The notes under the pieces are model-generated. The model was given only the letters and a program-made list of their open reading frames with translations, ran no database searches and was not told the DNA's origin. Below, one piece after another: positions 1 to 5,101 of a stretch of DNA of 5,101 nt. A program made the position numbers and the translations under genes. Numbering within the stretch: the stretch's first letter is position 1; every line of letters begins with the position of its first letter. Source of the DNA: Methanosarcinaceae archaeon UBA470 (GTDB lineage Archaea; Halobacteriota; Methanosarcinia; Methanosarcinales; Methanosarcinaceae); the NCBI GenBank assembly GCA_002508425.1, contig DAKU01000018.1, positions 1-5,101 of the forward strand, given 5' to 3'.

Positions 1-32
1 AAACTTCACTGAACGAGCTTTTTACTGGCAAT

Positions 33-36
33 GAGG
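33..36 (+). promoter_or_regulatory. Shine-Dalgarno site supporting the kinase start at 45
   Basis: GAGG, in the context TGAGGAAG, ends 8 nt before the ATG at 45. It matters because the reading frame has no stop between base 3 and that ATG, so the site is the main argument for this start over one outside the window. Confidence 0.55.
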
Positions 37-44
37 AAGTAAAG

Positions 45-1817
45 ATGTATTTTAACGTTTACTCCATCCCTGTATTCACATCATGTATCATTGTCTGTAT
101 TATTCTCTATTATACAAAAAACTATAAGACAACTCCAGGTTCAAAATATATGCCCATGCTTCTGGGTTCCATAGCAATATATTCTTTTTTCTATGGGCTT
201 GAGATATCTTCCATTAACCTTCAAACATCCATTATATTTTACAAGCTAGAATATATAGGAATTCCTTTTGTTCCTTTATCCTTTCTGTTATTTATAATGA
301 ACTATAGTGGTAAAAAAAACTTACTGCCAATGCCTTTATTGGCTTTTTTTCTGGGAATTTCTATCACAACTGTTCTACTTGTTTTCACCACAAAATACCA
401 CACATTGTTCCACAAAACATATTACATAAATTATGATGGCATCTTTCCAGTGTTGGACTTTGATCCTGGCGTATGGTACTGGGTACATTTTTCATATACT
501 TTCATCTGTATTGTCCTAGGTCTTATTCTACTTTTCAGTATGCTGCCTGGAACACTTCCCGTTTTCCGTAAACAGATTGCCATTGTAATAATCGGCTCCT
601 CTATTCCCCTTTTAACCATTTTGATCTATTTGGCTGGAATATCTCCGTGGGGTATTGATCCATTCCCTTTTTCTCTCACATTGAGTGCAATCATTATATT
701 CATAGGATTTACACGATACAAATTGTTCAATCTGACTCCTCTAGCTCGCAGTCTACTTTTTGAGAATCTCCCTGAAAGTGTCATAGTTTTTGATACGGAG
801 CAGCGAATTGTGGATTATAATGATTCTGCTATGAATAGCTGTTACATAAAACCAAAGGACATAGGAACACATGTATCGGAATTGTCTGAACCGTGGTGTA
901 ATCTTTTAAAAAGAAAACCTGATGCAAGTGGAAGAAATAATCTAGAGGTCATAGAGAAAATTGAAGGTTCCACTTTCTGGTTCCATATTACATTCTTGAC
1001 ATTGCATGATAAACATCGGAACGCAATGGGGCAGATGGTTATCATAAGGGATATCACTGACCGTAAAGAGCTGGAGGAATCCTTGCTTCAGGCAAAAGTT
1101 ATTGCAGAGGCTGCAAGCCGCACAAAGAGTGAATTCCTTGCTAATATGAGCCATGAACTACGTACACCTCTAAATTCTATAATTGGTTTTTCTGATGTTA
1201 TGCTGGAAGGAGATTTAGGCGAGCTTCCCCCAAAACAGGATCACTGTCTTCAGTACATCTCTAAAAGTGGTAAACACCTGCTTAACCTTATCAATGAAAT
1301 ACTTGACATAGCAAAAGTAGAAGCCGGCATGATGGAACTTTCTCCTGAGAAGATCTGCATTGAGCCACTTATTGTAGAAATGGTAGGGACTATGCAGCCT
1401 CTTTCAAAGAAGAAGCACCTAACTGTAAGTGTACAAAAGGACAAATACGTGAATATTTTAATGGCTGATGTGGCTAAACTAAAACAGATCATGTACAATT
1501 TGCTTGGAAATGCTATCAAGTTCACACCTGAAGGAGGGGAAATAAACATTCGTATAAGTATAGTAGAAAACATGGTACGTATCTCCATTATTGACACCGG
1601 CATAGGCATATCTGTGGAGGATCAGAAGAAACTTTTCAGGCCATTCACGCAACTGGATTCATCTTACGGTCGCAAGTATCAGGGTACTGGGCTTGGACTT
1701 GCATTGACCAAAGAATTGGTTGAATTACATCGCGGCAGGATATGGGTGGAAAGCGAGGTAGGTAAAGGCTCTACATTCTCTTTTGAAATACCAGTTGCTC
1801 AACCTGGTGTAGTTTAG
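45..1817 (+). CDS. Membrane-bound sensor histidine kinase (7TM N-terminal domain, PAS, HisKA, HATPase_c)
   Basis: A 590-residue sensor kinase expected to sit in the cytoplasmic membrane, autophosphorylate on histidine and pass phosphate to a response regulator. Seven hydrophobic segments lie at about residues 9-24, 36-52, 70-86, 95-115, 147-166, 177-197 and 208-224, matching the histidine-kinase 7TM sensor domain. A PAS-like domain follows (about 236-340, ending in the typical IIRDITDRK), then a short helical linker. The HisKA H-box is FLANMSHELRTPLN with phospho-acceptor His370. The ATPase domain has the N-box NLLGNAIKFTPEGG (485-498), G1 DTGIGI (517-522), F-box FRPF (531-534) and G2 GTGLGLAL (547-554), so every catalytic motif is intact. 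There is no receiver domain and no adjacent regulator in the window, so it is an orphan kinase here. The ATG at 45 is chosen because a GAGG lies 8 nt upstream and TM1 follows directly. The frame is open back to the window edge, so a longer N-terminus is not excluded. The signal sensed is unknown. Confidence 0.93.
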   Translation: MYFNVYSIPVFTSCIIVCIILYYTKNYKTTPGSKYMPMLLGSIAIYSFFYGLEISSINLQTSIIFYKLEYIGIPFVPLSFLLFIMNYSGKKNLLPMPLLAFFLGISITTVLLVFTTKYHTLFHKTYYINYDGIFPVLDFDPGVWYWVHFSYTFICIVLGLILLFSMLPGTLPVFRKQIAIVIIGSSIPLLTILIYLAGISPWGIDPFPFSLTLSAIIIFIGFTRYKLFNLTPLARSLLFENLPESVIVFDTEQRIVDYNDSAMNSCYIKPKDIGTHVSELSEPWCNLLKRKPDASGRNNLEVIEKIEGSTFWFHITFLTLHDKHRNAMGQMVIIRDITDRKELEESLLQAKVIAEAASRTKSEFLANMSHELRTPLNSIIGFSDVMLEGDLGELPPKQDHCLQYISKSGKHLLNLINEILDIAKVEAGMMELSPEKICIEPLIVEMVGTMQPLSKKKHLTVSVQKDKYVNILMADVAKLKQIMYNLLGNAIKFTPEGGEINIRISIVENMVRISIIDTGIGISVEDQKKLFRPFTQLDSSYGRKYQGTGLGLALTKELVELHRGRIWVESEVGKGSTFSFEIPVAQPGVV

Positions 1818-1896
1818 ATACTATAAATTGCAGGCATTTTAAAGGAGTATAGAATTTAGGATTGAAATGTTGATTTATTGATGTTTTCCAGGAACA
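1818..1896. other. Convergent intergenic spacer between the kinase and HhH genes
   Basis: This is a 79-bp AT-rich gap between two converging stop codons. I see no strong GC hairpin and no long T-tract on either strand. Only a weak CTATA/TATAG pairing and short T runs are present, so the terminators of both genes cannot be pinned down. No small gene is supported here. Confidence 0.5.
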
Positions 1897-2175
1897 CTAT
1901 TTATTATCCTTCCAGTTCCACCATTTCAGAAGCTGTGGATCATGCTCCTCATTCGATGCATAATACACTGCACACCTGAAGACATAGAGCATGCACCTGT
2001 CTATCTTCATTCCGGCATTATCACAGAGTCTCAGGTAGAGTTCTTCAGGGTCTTTCCCCTTTAGATCTTTGACGGAACGAATACCCAATTCCCAGAGATC
2101 CTCTGAAGTTTTTTCACCTACACCCGGAATAACCTGCAATTCCCTGAGAACTCTTATCTTGTTCCCATCTTTCAT
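1897..2175 (-). CDS. Small helix-hairpin-helix protein, Cdd1 ('pathogenicity locus') family
   Basis: A 92-residue protein with a helix-hairpin-helix signature near its N-terminus: VIPGVGEKTSEDLWELGI at 15-32, with the hairpin glycines in PGVG at 17-20. A second conserved block follows, SVKDLKGKDPEELYLRLC (34-51), then IDRCMLYVFRCAVYYA (58-73). This arrangement and the roughly 90-residue length match the Cdd1 family. That family is named after a gene flanking the Clostridioides difficile toxin locus, and the name implies no virulence role. HhH motifs generally bind the DNA backbone without sequence specificity, so DNA binding is plausible but unproven. Cys51, Cys61 and Cys68 are present, but no clear metal-site pattern is visible. 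The start overlaps the upstream SagB-like stop (ATGA), with AGGA 5 nt ahead inside that gene, which indicates translational coupling. The C-terminus is rich in Trp and Lys. The biochemical function is unknown. Confidence 0.82.
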   Translation of the reverse strand: MKDGNKIRVLRELQVIPGVGEKTSEDLWELGIRSVKDLKGKDPEELYLRLCDNAGMKIDRCMLYVFRCAVYYASNEEHDPQLLKWWNWKDNK

Positions 2176-2906
2176 TTCTTTCCTACTGTGGCAATATAGA
2201 TCACAAACTCATGCTCACCGTCAATATCCAGAAGTTCGTTCATGTCATCATCCAAGAATGCTCCTATGGAGCAAACCCCGCAATCAATGGCTTCTGCACT
2301 AAGGTACAGGTTCTGACATACATGGCCTGCATCAAGGTGCAGGTAACGGTATCCTCTTTCACCGTATCTCCATTTCATCCTGTATGCAACAGCTGTCCAT
2401 ATGAAAGTCACTGCGCTTTTCTTTACAAAATCCTGTCCCAGGCAGGCTTCTGTAATCTCTTTTGCCATGTCGGTCTCAATATCTAATTGGAGCAGTTTAT
2501 GCCATATGGCAAGGAACCTATACAATCCGGGCTCAAGGCCCTCCACATTGTTGATCAACAAGTATGTTTCCAGTGCATGCCTTGCTCCTGCCGAGGGCAC
2601 AGTCCTGAAAGTGACAACATTCTCTATAGTTTCTTTCACTCCCTGTGTACACCACAGGAGGTATGAGAGTTCGTTAAGTGTAAGGGGCTTATCAGAATAG
2701 CTGCGCACGCTGGTACGATGTTCGATGGCACGCCTTAAATTCATGTCTTTGACATGAACAGTATCCGGATTAGGTAGTTCTATTATCTCTAGAGCATCAT
2801 CTGGATCCTTTTGTAGAGGTGGCTGAGGATATCCTTCTGTTTGTGGTGCTTTTGCAAGGTACTGGAACCTTGTCAATTTCATGAAATCTTTACCTATCTC
2901 TTGCAT
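2172..2906 (-). CDS. SagB/ThcOx-family (nitroreductase-fold) FMN-dependent oxidoreductase
   Basis: A 244-residue cytoplasmic protein of the nitroreductase superfamily, SagB/ThcOx branch. An N-terminal lead, FMKLTRFQYL plus a PQPPL segment (8-31), precedes the core, as in archaeal members. The core begins with RRAIEHRTSVRSY (58-70), the usual FMN-phosphate binding region, followed by RTVPSAGARHALETYL (101-116), GLYR (127-130), YRYLHLDAGHVCQNLYL (186-202), GVCSIGAF (210-217) and the terminal strand YIATVGK. All the usual blocks are present, so the enzyme should be intact. Well-studied relatives oxidise azolines in peptide natural products with YcaO partners, but no YcaO or precursor peptide is in this window, so the substrate is unknown and the role may differ. 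The start at 2906 is supported by GGGGAG 6 nt upstream. It lies 70 bp downstream of the methyltransferase and overlaps the HhH gene by 4 bases. The gap in front carries a promoter-like element with an inverted repeat. Confidence 0.88.
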   Translation of the reverse strand: MQEIGKDFMKLTRFQYLAKAPQTEGYPQPPLQKDPDDALEIIELPNPDTVHVKDMNLRRAIEHRTSVRSYSDKPLTLNELSYLLWCTQGVKETIENVVTFRTVPSAGARHALETYLLINNVEGLEPGLYRFLAIWHKLLQLDIETDMAKEITEACLGQDFVKKSAVTFIWTAVAYRMKWRYGERGYRYLHLDAGHVCQNLYLSAEAIDCGVCSIGAFLDDDMNELLDIDGEHEFVIYIATVGKK

Positions 2907-2976
2907 TTCATACTCCCCTTATTGCATATTTTAGTGTACTCAAATCCTTATTGATATATTGATCTTTGAGTACTTA
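2907..2976 (-). promoter_or_regulatory. Probable internal promoter and leader of the SagB-like gene
   Basis: Read on the minus strand, an AATATATC TATA-like element (about 2952-2959) lies roughly 50 nt before the ATG at 2906. Archaeal initiation 22-27 nt downstream would give a leader of about 20-25 nt holding the AAGGGGAG ribosome site (2913-2920). The TATA-like element sits in the middle of a perfect 9-bp inverted repeat, listed separately. The promoter is inferred from spacing and base composition only. Read-through from the methyltransferase gene remains possible. Confidence 0.45.
2936..2973. repeat. Perfect 9-bp inverted repeat, GTACTCAAA-N20-TTTGAGTAC
   Basis: The left arm is 2936-2944 and the right arm 2965-2973. 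The arms are exact reverse complements, with a 20-nt AT-rich spacer that itself has two ATTGAT direct repeats. Corresponding arm positions are 29 bp apart, close to three helical turns, so both half-sites face the same side of the DNA. This suits a dimeric or paired regulator straddling the TATA-like element. As RNA it could form only a 9-bp stem with a long loop, so an operator is the preferred reading over a terminator. Confidence 0.55.
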
Positions 2977-3624
2977 TCAACTGTCATGTTTTTCCTTGAT
3001 TGCACTAATAACCACAAATCCTCCTTCTCCATAACCATATTTTACGGGTTCAGCATTTTCTATCATTTCAAGTGGTCTAAAAAGTGTCTGGACTGTAGTA
3101 ACTTCTCTTAAACATGCTTCATGGAGGAATTCGGAGATTTCTTCTACTGAACGGAATCTTGCATATCTGTAAAACCGGTTTTCCTGTTGTTTTTTCTCAT
3201 ATGTCTTTCCAAGTTCACTGTTCCTGTCTATCATTCCCAGGACAAGTCTGCCATCTGGTTTTAGTATCCTGTAAACCTCAGAGAATGCTTGATGCGGGTT
3301 GGTCAGAAAGCAGGCTACAGTGACCATCAGAACAATATCAAAGCTTTTCTCCTTGAAAGGCAAGTTTTCAGCCACAGCCTGTGTGCAAATTATTTTTCGT
3401 TCCCTGGTTATTTTAAGCATTTCTATGGAAGGATCTAAACCATAGGTGATATGCAGGCCCTCAGCAAATCTGCCAGTACCTACTCCAATCTCGATGGACC
3501 TTTGTTCCGGATGGGTATGTGCCAGCACTTTGTTTATAGCCGCCAGCTCAGAATCGAACACTTTACTGTGCTCATCATACCAGGAATCGTATTCCAGTGC
3601 ATGCAGATCGAACGATGTTTTCAT
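2977..3624 (-). CDS. Class I SAM-dependent methyltransferase (Methyltransf_11-type)
   Basis: A 215-residue soluble methyltransferase using S-adenosylmethionine, with unknown acceptor. The SAM-binding motif I is IEIGVGTGRFAEGL (44-57). The acidic residue after strand 2 is Asp64 in YGLDPSIEML, the segment AVAENLPFKEKSFDIVLM (83-100) contains the motif around the second adenine-contacting region, and LKPDGRLVLG (121-130) is the usual post-motif strand. The C-terminal third (131-215) is less conserved, and it usually sets substrate specificity, so small-molecule, lipid or other acceptors cannot be told apart. Length is typical of the family. The ATG at 3624 has GAGG 5 nt upstream and begins the characteristic FDLHALEYDSWYDEH lead-in. 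It is the first gene of the minus-strand run toward the SagB-like gene, 70 bp away, and is divergent from tag. Nothing ties it firmly to either neighbour's function. Confidence 0.9.
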   Translation of the reverse strand: MKTSFDLHALEYDSWYDEHSKVFDSELAAINKVLAHTHPEQRSIEIGVGTGRFAEGLHITYGLDPSIEMLKITRERKIICTQAVAENLPFKEKSFDIVLMVTVACFLTNPHQAFSEVYRILKPDGRLVLGMIDRNSELGKTYEKKQQENRFYRYARFRSVEEISEFLHEACLREVTTVQTLFRPLEMIENAEPVKYGYGEGGFVVISAIKEKHDS

Positions 3625-3682
3625 TCCAGCCTCTTAACAGAACATCAAATAAATCCTCTATGGATTCTTTTTCATCTGCACG

Positions 3683-3690
3683 TTTATAAA
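3683..3690. promoter_or_regulatory. Palindromic TATA-box candidate (TTTATAAA) in the methyltransferase/tag divergent region
   Basis: TTTATAAA is its own reverse complement and sits inside the 123-bp divergent intergenic region (3625-3747). For the methyltransferase it lies about 60 nt before the ATG, which would give a leader of about 35 nt that includes the GAGG at 3630-3633. It could equally be read toward tag. The orientation of an archaeal promoter is set by the BRE, and no convincing purine-rich BRE is visible on either side. Confidence 0.5.
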
Positions 3691-3712
3691 CTAATAACCA
3701 AAAAACATCAGT

Positions 3713-3730
3713 AAAATATAATATTATATA
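3713..3730 (+). promoter_or_regulatory. AT-only TATA-like stretch just upstream of tag
   Basis: This unbroken A/T run ends 17 nt before the tag ATG and includes TATTATATA at 3722-3730. Archaeal TATA boxes centre about 26 nt before the start of transcription, so use of this stretch would begin the mRNA close to the ATG. That fits the absence of any Shine-Dalgarno sequence before tag. The exact box cannot be fixed by eye. Confidence 0.4.
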
Positions 3731-3747
3731 GCACAAATCCACCTCTT

Positions 3748-4326
3748 ATGCCAGTAAGATGTGAATGGGCTTCTTTAAGTGACCTTGCCATCAAATACCA
3801 TGATGAGGAGTGGGGTGTGCCAGTACATGATGATAGGCTGCTTTTCGAATTCCTTGTGCTGGAAGGTGCACAGGCGGGCTTAAGCTGGGAAACGATTCTC
3901 AAAAAAAGGGATAATTACAGAAAGGCTTTTGATAATTTTGATTATGAAAAGGTTGCAACATACAATGATTCAAAAGTGGGTGAATTGCTTAAAGATGCAG
4001 GCATTATCCGCAACAAGCTCAAGGTACGGTCTGCCATTAATAATGCACGGGCTTTCAAAAAAGTGAGAGATGAATTCGGCTCGTTTGACACTTACATCTG
4101 GAGCTTTGTGAACAATGCACCTGTGCAGAATTCATGGACATTATTGGCAGAAATCCCAGCAAAGACCGAAATTGCAGAAAAGATAAGTAAGGATCTGAAA
4201 AAAAGAGGGTTCAATTTCGTAGGTCCTACAATCCTCTATGCTTTCATGCAGGCAATTGGCATGGTCAATGATCATGTGGTGGGCTGCTTCAGGCATGAGC
4301 AGTGCAGGGAGCTTGGACAAAAATAA
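3748..4326 (+). CDS. tag: DNA-3-methyladenine glycosylase I
   Basis: A 192-residue base-excision-repair enzyme that removes 3-methyladenine from alkylated DNA, leaving an abasic site. It matches the TAG family along its full length: RCEWA (4-8), YHDEEWGVPVHDD (17-29), LEGAQAGLSWETILKKR (38-54), AGIIRNKLKV (84-93), YIWSFV (116-121), LKKRGFNFVGPTI (150-162) and AFMQAIGMVNDHVVGC (165-180). Compared with the E. coli enzyme, the structural zinc ligands are kept as Cys5, His18, His176 and Cys180. The pocket residues Tyr17, Trp22, Glu39 and Trp47 are also kept, so it should be active. The ATG at 3748 gives the canonical short N-terminus before the zinc Cys. No ribosome site precedes it, which suggests a leaderless or very short-leader mRNA. 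Tag is best known from bacteria, so acquisition by transfer at some time is possible, though nothing in the local sequence proves it. It is convergent with sppA. Confidence 0.95.
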   Translation: MPVRCEWASLSDLAIKYHDEEWGVPVHDDRLLFEFLVLEGAQAGLSWETILKKRDNYRKAFDNFDYEKVATYNDSKVGELLKDAGIIRNKLKVRSAINNARAFKKVRDEFGSFDTYIWSFVNNAPVQNSWTLLAEIPAKTEIAEKISKDLKKRGFNFVGPTILYAFMQAIGMVNDHVVGCFRHEQCRELGQK

Positions 4327-4381
4327 CATCCGATGGGATGAACACAAAAATAAAAATAAGTGGGCATATGTCCAGACTAGT
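4327..4381 (-). terminator. Convergent spacer with a T-rich terminator for sppA
   Basis: On the minus strand, the 3' flank of sppA contains TTATTTTTATTTTTG (complement of about 4346-4360), starting about 20 nt past the stop. Archaeal polymerase terminates at T-rich tracts on the non-template strand without needing a hairpin, so this is a good candidate for ending sppA. In the tag direction only a weak CATCC-GATG-GGATG hairpin (4327-4340) follows the stop, with an A-rich rather than T-rich tail, so the tag terminator is unclear. Confidence 0.5.
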
Positions 4382-5101
4382 TCAGGACAAATGACCATAT
4401 GGTGTTTCTTGATACTGCTTTAATACAGTTTCAATGGATGTGTTCGAAGTTTGAGATTCAGAACCGAATAGCAGACTTGACAGGGAAGGCTTGTTCATGT
4501 AGACTATTGTAGGTTCCCCTTCTATGCCAGCCAGTTCCGTGGCAATATCAATGGCATCATAGAAATTTCCAAGTTCATCCACAAGGCCTAATTCTTTTGC
4601 CTTTTTACCGGTGTATATTCTTCCATCTGCAAGGTCTTTTACTTCGCTGACGGACATATTACGGCCTTCTGCAACATTTGTCACGAAAGTTTCGTAAACT
4701 TCCATTATTACACTGTCTGCATATTCCTTTTCTTCATCTGAAAGGCCTCTCCAGGAGCCACCCATATCTTTGAACTCCCCGGATTTGGCTATGTGATATT
4801 GAATTCCTTCTTTTTCATTATATGCGGACATATTTTGAAAAGTCCAGATCACGCCTATACTGCCTGTCATTGTAGAGGGGTTCGCCACGATCACATCAGC
4901 AGGTACGGATATATGATATGCTGCACTGGCAGCTACGTTACCCATGGAGACTACTATAGGCATGCCTTCATCATGAGCTTTTTTCACTTCTTCATATATC
5001 TCTTCTCCGGCAGTTGAAGAACCACCAGGGCTATCAACCCTTAATACAATTGCTTTTACACTTTCATCTTCCATAGCATTGCGGATATTCTCGTTTATTC
5101 C
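4382..5101 (-). CDS. sppA: Signal peptide peptidase SppA, S49 family (5' end outside the window)
   Basis: This is the C-terminal 239 residues of a membrane serine protease of family S49, which degrades cleaved signal peptides and other membrane-embedded peptides. The reading frame stays open from an internal Met codon at 5074 to the edge (residues GINENIRNA precede it), so the true start and the expected N-terminal membrane anchor lie beyond 5101. Counting from that Met, the family blocks are KAIVLRVDSPGG (7-18), GNVAASAAYHIS (45-56) with probable nucleophile Ser50, MTGSIGVI (69-76), KSGEFKDMGG (97-106) with probable general-base Lys102, and GRIYTGKKAKELGLVDELG (151-169). The Ser-Lys spacing of 52 matches the B. 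subtilis SppA dyad as I recall it (Ser147/Lys199). The usual ASGGYY is ASAAYH here, a modest deviation beside the nucleophile. One S49 domain is visible, consistent with short archaeal or Gram-positive-type SppA. It is convergent with tag over 55 bp. Confidence 0.92.
   Translation of the reverse strand, partial: GINENIRNAMEDESVKAIVLRVDSPGGSSTAGEEIYEEVKKAHDEGMPIVVSMGNVAASAAYHISVPADVIVANPSTMTGSIGVIWTFQNMSAYNEKEGIQYHIAKSGEFKDMGGSWRGLSDEEKEYADSVIMEVYETFVTNVAEGRNMSVSEVKDLADGRIYTGKKAKELGLVDELGNFYDAIDIATELAGIEGEPTIVYMNKPSLSSLLFGSESQTSNTSIETVLKQYQETPYGHLS

Noticed and set aside
1250..1609. A 119-codon minus-strand open frame inside the histidine kinase
   Set aside because: It lies antisense to the HisKA/HATPase coding region, whose motifs are all intact. 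The translation is low-complexity, rich in Ser/Ile/Met, with no recognisable domain.
1818..1896. A small gene or structured RNA in the kinase/HhH spacer
   Set aside because: The spacer is only 79 bp, AT-rich and between two converging stops, with no coding frame, ribosome site or stable pairing that I could support.
1897..2175. A virulence role for the 'pathogenicity locus' family protein
   Set aside because: The family name comes only from the position of cdd1 next to the C. difficile toxin locus. The sequence shows a HhH protein and nothing toxin-related.
2401..2700. A 99-codon plus-strand open frame opposite the SagB-like gene
   Set aside because: It is antisense to a well-conserved protein. 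Composition is unlike a real protein and no ribosome site or family is recognisable.
2936..2973. Reading the inverted repeat as the methyltransferase transcription terminator
   Set aside because: The stem is AT-rich with a 20-nt loop and no T-tract follows it on the minus strand, while its position around a TATA-like element suits an operator better.
4327..4340. CATCC-GATG-GGATG hairpin as an intrinsic terminator for tag
   Set aside because: The 5-bp stem is weak and is followed by an A-rich, not T-rich, stretch in the tag direction. It could easily be chance.
4382..5074. Treating the Met codon at 5074 as the true start of sppA
   Set aside because: The frame stays open to the window edge, with family-like residues (INENIRNAM) before this Met, and the protein would lack the N-terminal part of the S49 domain and the membrane anchor.

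Overview
The window looks like a piece of archaeal chromosome, most likely from a methanogen of the Methanosarcinaceae (the Methanolobus or Methanococcoides kind). This placement is an inference from the overall protein flavour. A 7TM-PAS sensor kinase, a SagB/ThcOx-type flavoprotein, a Cdd1-type helix-hairpin-helix protein and a short archaeal-style SppA all fit, as do AT-rich TATA-like promoter elements and a T-rich tract instead of a bacterial hairpin terminator. No ribosomal RNA or other strict marker is present to prove it.

Layout: (1) 45-1817 (+) is a complete membrane sensor histidine kinase (seven TM helices, PAS, HisKA, HATPase_c) with no response regulator beside it in the window. 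(2) 3624 down to 1897 (-) is a three-gene run: a class I SAM-dependent methyltransferase, then after 70 bp a SagB/ThcOx-family nitroreductase-fold protein, then a small helix-hairpin-helix protein that overlaps the previous gene by four bases (ATGA). The 70-bp gap carries a perfect 9-bp inverted repeat around a TATA-like element, which looks like a regulated internal promoter. (3) 3748-4326 (+) is DNA-3-methyladenine glycosylase I (tag), divergent from the methyltransferase across a 123-bp intergenic region with two TATA-like elements. (4) 5101-4382 (-) is the C-terminal part of a signal peptide peptidase SppA, cut by the window edge and convergent with tag.

The genes do not form one obvious pathway. 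Sensing (kinase), base-excision repair (tag) and membrane proteolysis (sppA) are separate housekeeping-type functions. The SagB-like/HhH pair is the only tight functional unit suggested by the sequence, and its role is unknown. I see no mobile element, CRISPR array, tRNA or rRNA. The region appears mostly ordinary. The items most worth a second look are the operator-like inverted repeat and the coupled SagB-like/HhH pair.
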